Positions 17,904 through 26,505 of a stretch of 64,000 nt of DNA are shown one piece after another. Positions within the stretch are counted from its first letter, which is position 1. Each line of letters opens with the position of its first letter. A model generated the notes under the pieces. The model did no database searches and was not told where the DNA came from. It saw only the letters and a program-made list of their open reading frames with translations. Made by a program: the position numbers and the translations under genes. Location of the stretch: the NCBI RefSeq assembly GCF_014203645.1, contig NZ_JACHJL010000010.1, forward strand, positions 1 to 64,000. Reading direction: 5' to 3'. The stretch comes from Streptomyces zagrosensis (GTDB lineage: Bacteria; Actinomycetota; Actinomycetes; Streptomycetales; Streptomycetaceae).

Positions 17904-20900
17904 ATGACGAACGAAGAAAAGCTCGTCGATTACCTCAAGTGGACTACGGCCGAGCTTCACCAGACCCGACAGCAGTTGCGGGATCTCCAGGAAGAGAAGC
18001 AGGAGCCCATTGCGATCGTGGGGATGGCCTGCCGCCTTCCCGGTGGCGTGCGCTCCCCGGAGCAGTTGTGGGACCTGGTAGCGGACGAGCGGGACGCCAT
18101 ATCCAGCTTTCCCACGGACCGCGGCTGGGATCTGGAGAACCTGTATCACCCCGATCCGGAGAACCACGGCACCTCGTACGTCCGGGCGGGCGGATTCGTC
18201 TACGACGCGCCGGAGTTCGACGCCGAGTTCTTTGACATCGGTGAGCGTGAGGCGCCGGCGATGGAGCCGCAACAACGGCTGCTGCTTGAGGTGGCTTGGG
18301 AGGCGGTGGAGAGCGCGGGGATCGCGCCCCACACCCTGCGCTCATCGGCCACCAGCGTGTACTCGGGCGTCATGTATCACGACTACGCCTCCCGGCTGAG
18401 CACGATTCCCAAGGGCCTGCTCGGCTATGTCGGCAACGGCAACGCCGCAAGCCTGGCCTCGGGCCGGGTGGCGTACACCTTGGGCCTTCAGGGTGCGGCG
18501 GTCTCGCTCGACACTGCGTGCTCCTCCTCGCTGGTGGCCATGCACCTGGCAGCGCGGGCGCTGCGGCAGGGCGAGTGCTCCCTGGCGCTGGCGGGCGGCG
18601 CGGCCATCAACTACACGGCGAGTGCCTTTCAAGTCGCTTCCAGCCAACGGCAGTTGGCCCCAGACGCTCGGTGTAAGTCGTTCGCGGACTCCGCGGATGG
18701 CATGGTGTACGCGGAGGGGGTCGGTCTCGTCCTCCTGGAGCGGCTATCGGACGCGCGGCGCAACGGGCACCGCGTCCTCGCGGTCATCCGCGGCTCGGCC
18801 ATCAACCAGGACGGGGCTAGCACCGGAATGGCCGCGCCCAACGGCCCGGCCCAACAGCAGTTGATCCGCGACGCCCTCGCCGATGCTCGGATCTCCGCGT
18901 CCGATGTGGACGTGGTGGAGGCGCACGGCACTGGAACCGCGTTCGGTGACTCCATCGAGTTGCAGGCGCTGCTGTCCACGTACGGCAAGGACCGGCCCAC
19001 GGACGATCCGCTGCTGCTTGGCTGCATAAAGTCCAACATCGGGCACACCCAGGCCGCCGCCGGGATCGCCAGCGTCATCAAGATGGTGCAGGCGATGCGG
19101 CACCGAACGCTGCCACCATCCCTGCACATCGACCGGCCCACCCGGCTGGTGAGTTGGCGGTCGGGTGCGGTACGGCTGGTCACCGAGCGGGCCGACTGGC
19201 CCGCTCGGGAGCGCCCGTTGCGCGCCGGCGTCTCCTCCTTCAGCGCGAGCGGAACCAATGCGCACCTGATTTTGGAACAGGTTCCCGAGAACGAGGGCGA
19301 AGCCCCGGAGGCGTCTCGGGACGCCGCGCAGGCAAGCCTGCCGGCCGCGGCAACCCCCGCCTCGGTGGGCGGTGTGGTGCCGTGGCTGCTGACCGCGCGC
19401 GGGGCACCGGCCCTGGCGGGACAGGCGCGCGCCCTGGCCGAGCAGTTGGCCGCGGGCGCCGATGGCGCATCCCCCACCGATGTGGGCTGGTCGCTGGTGA
19501 CCACCCGGACGGCGTTCGAGCACCAGGCCGTGGTGATCGGCGCGGACCACAGCGAGTTGGCGGCCGGTCTGGAGGCGCTCGCCACCGGGCGGGCACACCC
19601 CGCCGTCGTGGGCCCCGGTGCGGTGCGGCCCGGGGCGGCGACAAGGGCCGCGGGCAAGACGGTTTTCGCCTTCGGCGGTGCCGGCAGGCAGCGACCTGGG
19701 CTCGGCGCCGAGTTGTACGAGCGGTTCCCGGCCTTCGCTAGGGCGTTCGACGAGGTGTGCGACGCGTTCAGCGGCTGGCTTGAGCATCCGCTACGGGACG
19801 TGGCACTGGCCACCGACCCAGCCCACACGGAGCTTGCGGGAACCACCCCGTACGCCCTGGCGGCGCGGCTGGCGGTGCAGGTGGCGCTGGCCAGGCTGAT
19901 GCAGGCGCTGGGCATCAAGGCCGACGCGGTCATCGGCGCCGGCGGCGGGGAGATCGCTGCCGCGCAGGTGGCCGGCGTGCTGACGGTGTCCGACGCGTGC
20001 GCACTGGTCATCGCCGAAGCCGGGGGCCCGGATCGGCTTCGGCAGGCCACTGAGCGCATGGACTTTCGACAGCCCACTCTGCCGGTGCTCAGCGCGCACA
20101 CCGGTGAACCCATGAACGAACACGTCACAACGGCCAACTACTGGGCGACGTCACAGCGGGTCCAGACAGCAGGCCGCGTCGTCGGCGCCCTGGCCGGGGC
20201 GAGCATCGTCGTAGACCTGGGCCCGGAGCCGCTGCTGGGCGCGAAACCGCTGCCAGGTGCGGCGCCCACGCAGGCTCCTGCGGCTGCGCTGGTGGTATCC
20301 GCCATGACGCCGGAGCGGCCCGAGGTGCGGGCGCTGACGCATGCCGTGGCGCGCCTGCATCTGTCGGGTGCGGCCGTCAACTGGCAGACGTTCTTCGACG
20401 GTGGCCCCACGCCGCGTAGCGTGCCGCTGCCCACGTACGCCTTCCAGCGGCGCCGCTACTGGCTGGACAACGAACCGGTGGCCAAGGCGCCAGTGGTCGA
20501 GACCCCCGCCGATACCGGGTTTTGGGACGCCGTGGAGCGCGCGGACCCGCAGGCGCTGGCCCAGGCCATCGGAGCTACGGGTGAACAGGGTGCGCTGCTA
20601 CGCGAGGCGCTGCCGGCGCTGGCCGCCTGGCGGCGGCAGCGGCAGTGGCAGTACCGGATCGGCTGGCGGGCCCTGGCCGATGCCGTGGACCCGCGGCTCT
20701 TGGGACGCTGGCTGGTGGTGACCCCGCCGCAGCCGCCGAAGGGTGCTGCGCCGAGTGACACAGCGCGCGGCGCGGCCCCTGACACCGTGATCGCGGCGGT
20801 GATCGACGCGTTGCGCAAGCGGGGTGCCGACGTCGCCGAGGTCGGCATGGCGTGGGCTGCCGGGCCCGCCGCGGAGCTGGTGCAGCGCCTGACGGAGGCC

Positions 20901-22187
20901 GCAGCCGGGCGGCCGGTCGCCGGCGTGCTCTCGCTGCTGGCCGCGGACCCGCCCCCGGCCACCGATGAGCGCGCCACGCACAACGGTACGGGCTCGGCGA
21001 CGGCCTCGTACGACGGCAGGAGCCCTGCGCTGGCACCGACCGTCGCGCTGGCCGACGCCCTGGAGCGGGCGCGCATCGAGGCCCCGCTGTGGGTGCTCAC
21101 GCGCGGCGCGGTCAGCATCGGCGCCGGCGACCCGCCAGCCCGCCCCGAGCAGGCCCCACTCTGGGGACTTGGCGGCGCATTGGCGGCCGAGCGGCAGCGA
21201 CGTTGGGGCGGCATGGTCGATCTGCCCGTACGGTTCGACGACCGCGCCGGGCGACGTTTGGCCGCCGTGTTGCTGGCTCCGCACGGCGAGAGCGAGGTGG
21301 CCCTACGCTCCGACAGTGCCTTCGCGCGGCGCCTGGTACGACAGGCGCCCGGGCCAGCTGCACCCCATGGCTCAGCCCTGCGTGGCACCGTGCTGGTCAG
21401 CGGCTCGGGCTCCACCATCGGTGGGTACGCGGCGCGCTGGGCGGCCGACTTCGGCGCCGAGCATCTCCTGCTGGTCGATCGGGCGGCCCCGGACGATGCC
21501 CTGGTGGCGGAGTTGACCACGACGGGTACGCGGGTGTCGGCCATCGCCGCCGACCTGGCGGACCCGGCGGGCCTCGACCGGGTCACCCGTGCGATCCCGG
21601 CCGATGCGCCACTGACCGCCGTGCTCCACCTCGCCTCGGACCTCCGCCACGAGGCGGCGCGGTTGGAGGCCGCGCGCATCGAGGCCACATGGGCGGACAC
21701 GGTGGGGGCGGCGAAAAACCTCTGCGCGCTCAGCCGGGCGCACGAGGTGTCGGCGTTCGTGCTGTGTTCGTCGGTCGCCGGCGTACTCTCCGGTCCCGGC
21801 CTTGGCAACGAGGCGCCCGCACACGCGTATGTGAGCGCCCTGGCGCAGGAGTGCCGGGACCAGGGCGTGCCGGCGGTATCGGTGTGCGTCGGGGCCATCG
21901 GCGCATCGGATACGGCCATCGGGGCCGCCAAGCAGTTGCGGGGCAACGGGATCGCCGCACTGCCCGGGCATGCGGTGGCGTCGATCCTGCGGCAGGCGCT
22001 CGCGGCGCAGACCCCGGCCATGGTGATCGCCGACATCGACTGGGCGTGGGTGGCAGCGCACGCAACAGAGCTCGGCGTACGCCAACTCTTCGCCGACGTT
22101 CCAGAGTTTCAGCCATCCGCCGCTCCCGATGACGCGGCAGCGGCGGCGGCCGAAGCTGAGCCCCTGACCGTCCCGGCACTGTCGTGA
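17904..22187 (+). CDS. KSX-type PKS: intact KS with degenerate AT and KR, no ACP
   Basis: A 1427-residue protein with module-like layout but only one credible catalytic domain. The N-terminal docking helix (MTNEEKLVDYLKW) resembles that of PKS-F. The KS keeps Cys206 in DTACSSS and both histidines (EAHGTG, SNIGHTQ). In the AT, GHSxGE has become GAGGGE, so the nucleophile is Gly680, and roughly 100 residues that would hold YASH/HAFH are missing. In the KR, the NADPH loop is GSGSTIGG and the catalytic Tyr is Glu1303 (GNEAPAHAY). No DH, ER, ACP or TE is present. From memory, polyether clusters such as monensin and nanchangmycin encode such a KSX protein with a discrete ACP and assign it to chain transfer before oxidative cyclisation. 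That role is inferred here. The likely partner ACP is encoded 162 bp downstream. Confidence 0.92.
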   Translation: MTNEEKLVDYLKWTTAELHQTRQQLRDLQEEKQEPIAIVGMACRLPGGVRSPEQLWDLVADERDAISSFPTDRGWDLENLYHPDPENHGTSYVRAGGFVYDAPEFDAEFFDIGEREAPAMEPQQRLLLEVAWEAVESAGIAPHTLRSSATSVYSGVMYHDYASRLSTIPKGLLGYVGNGNAASLASGRVAYTLGLQGAAVSLDTACSSSLVAMHLAARALRQGECSLALAGGAAINYTASAFQVASSQRQLAPDARCKSFADSADGMVYAEGVGLVLLERLSDARRNGHRVLAVIRGSAINQDGASTGMAAPNGPAQQQLIRDALADARISASDVDVVEAHGTGTAFGDSIELQALLSTYGKDRPTDDPLLLGCIKSNIGHTQAAAGIASVIKMVQAMRHRTLPPSLHIDRPTRLVSWRSGAVRLVTERADWPARERPLRAGVSSFSASGTNAHLILEQVPENEGEAPEASRDAAQASLPAAATPASVGGVVPWLLTARGAPALAGQARALAEQLAAGADGASPTDVGWSLVTTRTAFEHQAVVIGADHSELAAGLEALATGRAHPAVVGPGAVRPGAATRAAGKTVFAFGGAGRQRPGLGAELYERFPAFARAFDEVCDAFSGWLEHPLRDVALATDPAHTELAGTTPYALAARLAVQVALARLMQALGIKADAVIGAGGGEIAAAQVAGVLTVSDACALVIAEAGGPDRLRQATERMDFRQPTLPVLSAHTGEPMNEHVTTANYWATSQRVQTAGRVVGALAGASIVVDLGPEPLLGAKPLPGAAPTQAPAAALVVSAMTPERPEVRALTHAVARLHLSGAAVNWQTFFDGGPTPRSVPLPTYAFQRRRYWLDNEPVAKAPVVETPADTGFWDAVERADPQALAQAIGATGEQGALLREALPALAAWRRQRQWQYRIGWRALADAVDPRLLGRWLVVTPPQPPKGAAPSDTARGAAPDTVIAAVIDALRKRGADVAEVGMAWAAGPAAELVQRLTEAAAGRPVAGVLSLLAADPPPATDERATHNGTGSATASYDGRSPALAPTVALADALERARIEAPLWVLTRGAVSIGAGDPPARPEQAPLWGLGGALAAERQRRWGGMVDLPVRFDDRAGRRLAAVLLAPHGESEVALRSDSAFARRLVRQAPGPAAPHGSALRGTVLVSGSGSTIGGYAARWAADFGAEHLLLVDRAAPDDALVAELTTTGTRVSAIAADLADPAGLDRVTRAIPADAPLTAVLHLASDLRHEAARLEAARIEATWADTVGAAKNLCALSRAHEVSAFVLCSSVAGVLSGPGLGNEAPAHAYVSALAQECRDQGVPAVSVCVGAIGASDTAIGAAKQLRGNGIAALPGHAVASILRQALAAQTPAMVIADIDWAWVAAHATELGVRQLFADVPEFQPSAAPDDAAAAAAEAEPLTVPALS

Positions 22188-22293
22188 CCCCTCCCCCGCC
22201 CCCATGAGCGGCGCCGCGCGCTGTGGCGCCTACCGGACCGCACCACCCAAGACCGGCCGAACAACCGGCCACGAGTTCTCGGGGACACCCACC

Positions 22294-22316
22294 GCCGTCA
22301 GCAACGTTGACGGCGA
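22294..22316 (+). other. Hairpin upstream of the discrete ACP gene
   Basis: CGCCGTCA (22294-22301) pairs with TGACGGCG (22309-22316) around a 7-base loop, about 35 bases before the ACP start. It may adjust the ACP:KSX ratio by pausing, processing or RNA stabilisation; this is inference. Confidence 0.35.
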
Positions 22317-22349
22317 TGTCCCAGAGACCCAACCAGACGGGAGAAAGTG

Positions 22350-22703
22350 ATGCACACCGAAAACAGCGAGGCCAACCTCGACGGCACGGAACTGCGTAAG
22401 GACCTCGCCGCAGCCACGCCGGAGGAGCGCGAGGCCATTTTGCGGGAGACGGTACGCACCCAACTCGCGGGCATCCTCTCCCAGTCCACCATCGAGGACG
22501 ACAGCAACTTCCTGGAAAACGGGCTCACTTCGCTCACCGCTCTGGAGCTGACCCGAAATCTGATGACCCTCACCGACGTGGAGATCCCCCTCGTCGCGAT
22601 CCTCGAATACCCGACGCCGGCCACCCTCGGCAACTATCTGGCGGAGGCGTACGCAGCCGCCGCCAGTGCCGACCCGGCCGTCGCGGGCAGCGGCACGGAC
22701 TAG
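22350..22703 (+). CDS. Discrete acyl carrier protein (polyether ACPX type)
   Basis: A 117-residue free-standing ACP. The ATG at 22350 has GGAG six bases upstream; a GTG at 22347 is an alternative. The phosphopantetheine serine lies in GLTSLTALEL, where modular ACPs of this locus have GFDSLTAVEL, and is preceded by the acidic DDSNFLENG. The second helix and following hydrophobic segment (ILEYPTP) are normal for the fold. The gene follows KSX in the same direction. As I recall, a KSX protein plus a free ACP is a hallmark of monensin- and nanchangmycin-type clusters, where the full-length chain is thought to be carried on this ACP during epoxidation and cyclisation. It ends facing the P450 gene. 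Confidence 0.92.
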   Translation: MHTENSEANLDGTELRKDLAAATPEEREAILRETVRTQLAGILSQSTIEDDSNFLENGLTSLTALELTRNLMTLTDVEIPLVAILEYPTPATLGNYLAEAYAAAASADPAVAGSGTD

Positions 22704-22998
22704 GCACTGGGGCGAGCCACCCCATTCGCCCGTGGCCCACGGCGGCGGGCAGGCGCCGCACAGCCGGCTGATGACCGCATCCACGCCGCACCAGGGTGAC
22801 CCACTCTGGTGCGGCGCCATGCCGTTCGGCTCGGGTCGCCCCGCTGTGGCCTCGGGGTCATCCCGCTGCGGTCCCGAGGTCGCCCTGCTGCGGTCCCGGG
22901 GACCGCGGGGCTACGCGAAACGGCGCCGGGTAGGGGAGGCACGATGGCTTCCCCACCCGACGCCGCTGCTGTGGGCTGCGGTGCGCGGCCAACAGGGG
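22704..22998. terminator. Convergent terminator region between ACP and P450
   Basis: The 295 bp between two convergent gene ends hold a strong hairpin: CGCCGCACCAG (22784-22794) pairs perfectly with CTGGTGCGGCG (22806-22816) around an 11-base loop. A second inverted repeat, GCGGTCCC/GGGACCGC, lies at 22890-22906. Both strands could use these as factor-independent terminators. No gene was recognised. Confidence 0.6.
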
Positions 22999-24258
22999 TC
23001 AGAACACGCACTGCACGTGCTTGATGGCCTCCACGAAGCTTGCCACCAACCGCCTGGGCTCGCCCTCGGTGCGAATATGCGGCAGTCGGGTGAAGAGTTC
23101 CCGGAAGAAGACGGTGACCTCCATTCGGGCGAGGTGTGCGCCGAGGCAGAAGTGCGGGCCGATGGAGCCAAAAGTCATATGCGGGTTCGGGTCCCGAGTG
23201 ATGTCGAACTCATAAGGGTTGGGGAAAACCTTCTCGTCCCGGTTGGCCGACGAGTAGAACAAGAGGACCTTGTCGTCCTTCTTGAACAAGTGACCGTTGA
23301 CCTCGCAGTCACGAGTGGCCGTTCGACGCATCCAGTTGATGGGCGTCGCTATCCGCAGTATTTCCTCGACGGCGCGCGGTGCGTACGTCTCGAAGTCGGA
23401 CAGCAGCAGCTCACGTTGGTCCGGGTGCTCGGTCAGCAGGACCAGGCCGCGGGAGAGGGCGTTTCGGGTGGTCTCCATGCCCGCGATGACCAAAAGGATG
23501 AAGAAGGAGGACAGTTCATCGGCGGTCAGCCGCTCGCCGTCGATCTCCGCGTGCACCAGTCGGGTGACGAGGTCGCCCGTGGGATTCTTGGTCCGGTCGG
23601 CGGCGAGGCGTGAGATGTAGTCCCCAAGTTCTCGGGAGGTACGCAACAGAGCCGGGGTCGCCTGGTCGAGCCGCGGCACGTATTCCGGGTCGAAGGTGCC
23701 GACGATGATGTTCGAGCGATCGTAGATGAACTCGTAGTCACTACTCGGTATCCCCATCATGCCGCTGAGTACCGCAATCGGCATGATCGCGGCGGCCTGC
23801 CGTACGAAGTCGCCCGGGCCGTGCGCGATGAGGTCGTCTACGATCTGCCGGGCCGCCTTGTGCGACGCGACCTCAAATTCGGCAGCCATGCCACGGCCAA
23901 AGGCACGGGAGACGATGCGACGCATGCGCGCATGCTGTGGATTGTCCATGTTGATCATCGAGCCGAAGAAGTTGTTGAACTCCTGCGGCAGGTCAACGAT
24001 GCTGATCGCGGTCGGTGTGGAACGGAAGTCCTGCGGACGGCGGCTTACCTCGGCGATGTCGGCGTGGTGCACCAGCGCGTAGTAGCCGGACCCGCGCGGA
24101 TAGCCAGGCATGGCGGGCTCGCGAAACAGCACCGGGTGCGGCGCTCGACGCAGCGCCGCAAAGGCCGCGTCCCGATCACCGAACGGCTGCGCCCAGAAGG
24201 CCAAGTCCGTGAGGTTGATGTTGGCGACGTCGTCGAACCTGGATTCGGGGGGATACAC
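22999..24258 (-). CDS. Cytochrome P450 monooxygenase
   Basis: A soluble bacterial P450 of about 419 residues, likely to hydroxylate or oxidise the polyether. Heme ligand motif FGSIGPHFCLGAHLAR has its Cys codon at 23146-23148; the I-helix motif is IAGMETTRNALSRG and the K-helix is EEILR. The reductase partner is not in the window. The start is uncertain. The frame extends to ATG 24345 (448 residues), but that start has no ribosome site and adds an atypical leader. GTG 24258 has GCGAGG just upstream and gives a normal family length, so it was preferred. It points toward the discrete ACP and away from the thioesterase. MonD-like and NanP-like hydroxylases occupy comparable clusters; the oxidised carbon cannot be inferred. 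Confidence 0.9.
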   Translation of the reverse strand: MYPPESRFDDVANINLTDLAFWAQPFGDRDAAFAALRRAPHPVLFREPAMPGYPRGSGYYALVHHADIAEVSRRPQDFRSTPTAISIVDLPQEFNNFFGSMINMDNPQHARMRRIVSRAFGRGMAAEFEVASHKAARQIVDDLIAHGPGDFVRQAAAIMPIAVLSGMMGIPSSDYEFIYDRSNIIVGTFDPEYVPRLDQATPALLRTSRELGDYISRLAADRTKNPTGDLVTRLVHAEIDGERLTADELSSFFILLVIAGMETTRNALSRGLVLLTEHPDQRELLLSDFETYAPRAVEEILRIATPINWMRRTATRDCEVNGHLFKKDDKVLLFYSSANRDEKVFPNPYEFDITRDPNPHMTFGSIGPHFCLGAHLARMEVTVFFRELFTRLPHIRTEGEPRRLVASFVEAIKHVQCVF

Positions 24259-24689
24259 GGCGCCTCGCTTCACGCTGGGAAAAGGGATCGAAAGGGGACG
24301 ACCAGACTGCACGGAGAGAAGGCACGGCTGCCATGTATCCGGCATGCCCGTATCGGACGCCGATAGGTCATCGGGTAACGCAAAATCGCCGCAGGCGAGT
24401 CATCGCACTGCGACGTCATCGTGCTGGCCGGAAAGCTCTAACGCACCTGGTGCACAGTCGCAGATAACTGCCGACCCCGTTCTTATCGCTCCTGTCCACC
24501 GAGTTTTCCACGCAGGTTATGGGTGGGGTTATCGGCGTGATCGGCACGGAGTCTCCTGCGTTGTCTCCTGCGTTCAGGCGGTCCAGCGTGTACCAGCATC
24601 CCGCCCAGCCCTTAAGCGCCTCTAATGTGCAGCCTGCCGACTCCAGAAGGGCTCGAAAAGCGGTAGATTTGCGCGTTAGACTTTCCGTC
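24259..24689. promoter_or_regulatory. Divergent intergenic region between P450 and thioesterase
   Basis: About 430 bp separate two divergent starts, so promoters for both genes should lie here. A perfect 12-bp tandem repeat (GTCTCCTGCGTT twice, 24551-24574) could be a regulator site. A TANNNT element (TAGACT, 24677-24682) ends seven bases before the thioesterase ATG, the spacing expected for a leaderless -10 box; no matching -35 was found. Local A+T content is higher than in the coding DNA. Confidence 0.5.
24551..24574 (+). repeat. Perfect 12-bp tandem repeat
   Basis: Two adjacent identical copies of GTCTCCTGCGTT, about 115 bp upstream of the thioesterase start in the divergent promoter region. 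It may be a direct-repeat operator or a recent duplication. Confidence 0.8.
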
Positions 24690-25553
24690 ATGGATCTCTC
24701 CGTGCCCGTAACCGATGACGTGAAATTGCATTTCCGGCACCGGCCGGGAACCGAATCCCCAACGTTCCTCTTGGTACACGGCATGGCCTCCAGCGCCCAG
24801 CTCTGGGACGAGGTAGCCGGTGAACTGGCCGCCGCGGGGCATCCGGTGTACGCGGTCGATCTGCGGGGCCATGGCGAGTCCGACTCCCCACAGGACGGCT
24901 ATGACACCCCCACCGCCGTCGCCGACCTGGTCGCGGCCTGCGCCTCGCTCGGCCTGAAACGGGTCGTGGTCGCAGGGCACTCATGGGGCGGCAACATCTC
25001 CGTGCGCTTCGCCGCCGAGAACCCCGAGCTCGTGGCCGCTCTCGCCCTGGTGGACGGCGGCTGGCTTGAGCCCTCCGCGGCCTTCACCTCGTGGGAGGCG
25101 TTCGTGGCGGCGTTGCGGCCGGGCGCGTTGGATGGTGCCACCGTGGACAGCATCAGCGCGTACTTCCGTACCATTCATCCCGACTGGTCACCGGCGGCAA
25201 TCGAAGCGGCTGTCGCCACCATGCGTATCCATCCGGACGGCTCGCTGTCCCAACGTATGACGCTCGATCAGCACATGTCGATCCTACGCAGCATCTGGAA
25301 TGAGCCGCCGGCGCCCTGGTATCCGAGCATCGACGTGCCCACGCTGCTGATGCTCGCCATCCCCAAGGGCGCCCTGCCGCCGCTGGCGGACCGCATTCGC
25401 ACCCGCGTCACGAACATCACCGCCCCCCTGCGGAACGCGACGCTCCGCGAGTACGCCGACTCCGAGCACGATCTGCACGCCCAACGTCCACACCAAGTAG
25501 CAGCCGATTTGCTGGAGTTGGCCCGGCGCTCCGATGGCGTAGGTGAGAATTGA
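24690..25553 (+). CDS. Alpha/beta hydrolase, NanE/MonCII-like polyether chain-releasing thioesterase
   Basis: A 287-residue alpha/beta hydrolase with oxyanion motif HGMASS (from residue 30) and nucleophile elbow GHSWGG (Ser98). Asp122 (LVDGGW) and His263 (EHDLHAQ) complete a triad. As I recall, NanE of nanchangmycin uses Ser96/Asp120/His261 with an unusual Trp97; here every position is shifted by exactly two and Trp99 follows the serine. This strongly suggests the enzyme that hydrolyses the finished polyether from its ACP. No PKS in the window has a fused TE, which fits. The start at 24690 was chosen because the upstream extension of the frame looks non-coding; no ribosome site is visible and a -10-like TAGACT lies seven bases before ATG, so the transcript may be leaderless. 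Confidence 0.88.
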   Translation: MDLSVPVTDDVKLHFRHRPGTESPTFLLVHGMASSAQLWDEVAGELAAAGHPVYAVDLRGHGESDSPQDGYDTPTAVADLVAACASLGLKRVVVAGHSWGGNISVRFAAENPELVAALALVDGGWLEPSAAFTSWEAFVAALRPGALDGATVDSISAYFRTIHPDWSPAAIEAAVATMRIHPDGSLSQRMTLDQHMSILRSIWNEPPAPWYPSIDVPTLLMLAIPKGALPPLADRIRTRVTNITAPLRNATLREYADSEHDLHAQRPHQVAADLLELARRSDGVGEN

Positions 25554-25912
25554 TTTAGCGTCGGACCGTGGCGAGTTGACAGATATGGCGTAGCAGAATA
25601 AGGCGCCGCTGCCACCAGGTGCCGATGGCCGGGGCCACCATGGCAGGCGGGAATCGGCAGGTCAACGGCGGGTGTTGGGGCGCTTGTGAACCGCCCTGGG
25701 GGATTTATCCGAGCGCCGGGGACGTGGCAGCAGTTCGTCAATCCGTCACCCCTGCGAGGGTCTGGCGTAAAGCTCAGGTAAATGGGGAGCGGCATTCAAC
25801 TGTACGCCCTCCCAGGGGAATGTAAATCTTCACAGCCCCTTCACCCCTTTCCTCTCATTCTCTCAGCATTCGCCCCCGATGAGACGCAGGTTGCGCCAGC
25901 TACGTTCCGGGC
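25554..25912. other. Intergenic region upstream of the lectin-like gene
   Basis: This 359-bp gap has a pyrimidine-rich, A+T-richer stretch near 25828-25870. An isolated TTGACA (25576-25581) has no convincing -10 partner. A TANNNT element (TACGTT, 25901-25906) ends six bases before the downstream ATG, a possible leaderless -10. No gene was recognised. Confidence 0.4.
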
Positions 25913-26446
25913 ATGCAACTCAACTGGACCAGGATCAAGAACCGTCTGGGTACCGTGGTCGCCGCCATCGCTTTGGCCGCGGGCATCGGAGCCATCCAGC
26001 CCACCCCCGCGCAGGCGGCCCCGTCCCCCACCTACTGGACCTTTCGCAACATCGCGACTGAGCTCTGGGACCGATGTCTGACCAGCGGGAAGATCGACGG
26101 TAGTTCGACGAAGGTCTTCATGTCGAAGTGCAACGGAAGCAACTTCCAGCAGTGGGACTGGCGCGGTACCGACCCGACGGCTTCGCAACCGATGCTGCAA
26201 CTTCAAAACAAGGCCACGGGGCTCTGCATGGCCACCGACAATGAGCACGCGCGCAACAACTCCGTCTGGACGAGCAAATGCGACTGGCGAAAAGGCATGC
26301 GCTTTCACTACAACGACCTGTCGCATTACTTCTATAGCGCGCTGACCAACTACGGCACCTGTCTGACCACCAGTGACTCCGGAGCGGTCTACGGCAACGT
26401 CCATAGTGCCTTCGGGGAGGACTCGTGGCGGGGCTCGCACTCGTAG
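25913..26446 (+). CDS. Secreted ricin B-type beta-trefoil lectin-like protein
   Basis: A 177-residue exported protein. The N-terminus is a classical signal peptide: basic residues (WTRIKNR), a hydrophobic core (VVAAIALAAGIGAI) and an AQA/AP cleavage site near residues 35-36. The mature part (about 140 residues) is one beta-trefoil with three weak repeats: CLT...FQQWDW, LCMATDN...SKCDW and CLTTSDSG. The QxW and Cys spacing fits ricin B-like carbohydrate-binding domains. No catalytic domain is attached. There is no obvious role in polyether synthesis, and it may be a passenger gene. Its base composition is milder than the PKS genes and it has its own upstream gap. Sugar specificity cannot be predicted. 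Confidence 0.75.
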   Translation: MQLNWTRIKNRLGTVVAAIALAAGIGAIQPTPAQAAPSPTYWTFRNIATELWDRCLTSGKIDGSSTKVFMSKCNGSNFQQWDWRGTDPTASQPMLQLQNKATGLCMATDNEHARNNSVWTSKCDWRKGMRFHYNDLSHYFYSALTNYGTCLTTSDSGAVYGNVHSAFGEDSWRGSHS

Positions 26447-26505
26447 GGCGCCTGTGGCGGGAGCAAAGCTCCGTTGAGCGCTTCCCGATGAGCCGCGACC
26501 AGTAA

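Noticed and set aside
24259..24345. N-terminal extension of the P450 to ATG 24345
   Set aside because: No ribosome site precedes it and the added 29 residues do not resemble a P450 N-terminus. It remains possible and would only change the start.
22666..24366. Plus-strand frames across and opposite the P450 gene
   Set aside because: The minus-strand P450 has all family motifs; the opposite frames have no domain signal.
24495..24520. Two TCCAC-containing 9-mers resembling DnaA boxes
   Set aside because: Both deviate from TTGTCCACA, there are only two, and no replication genes are nearby; chance matches are likely.
25576..25604. TTGACA with following A-rich sequence as a sigma-70 type promoter
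   Set aside because: No TANNNT element occurs at 16-19 bp spacing, and it lies more than 300 bp from the next start.
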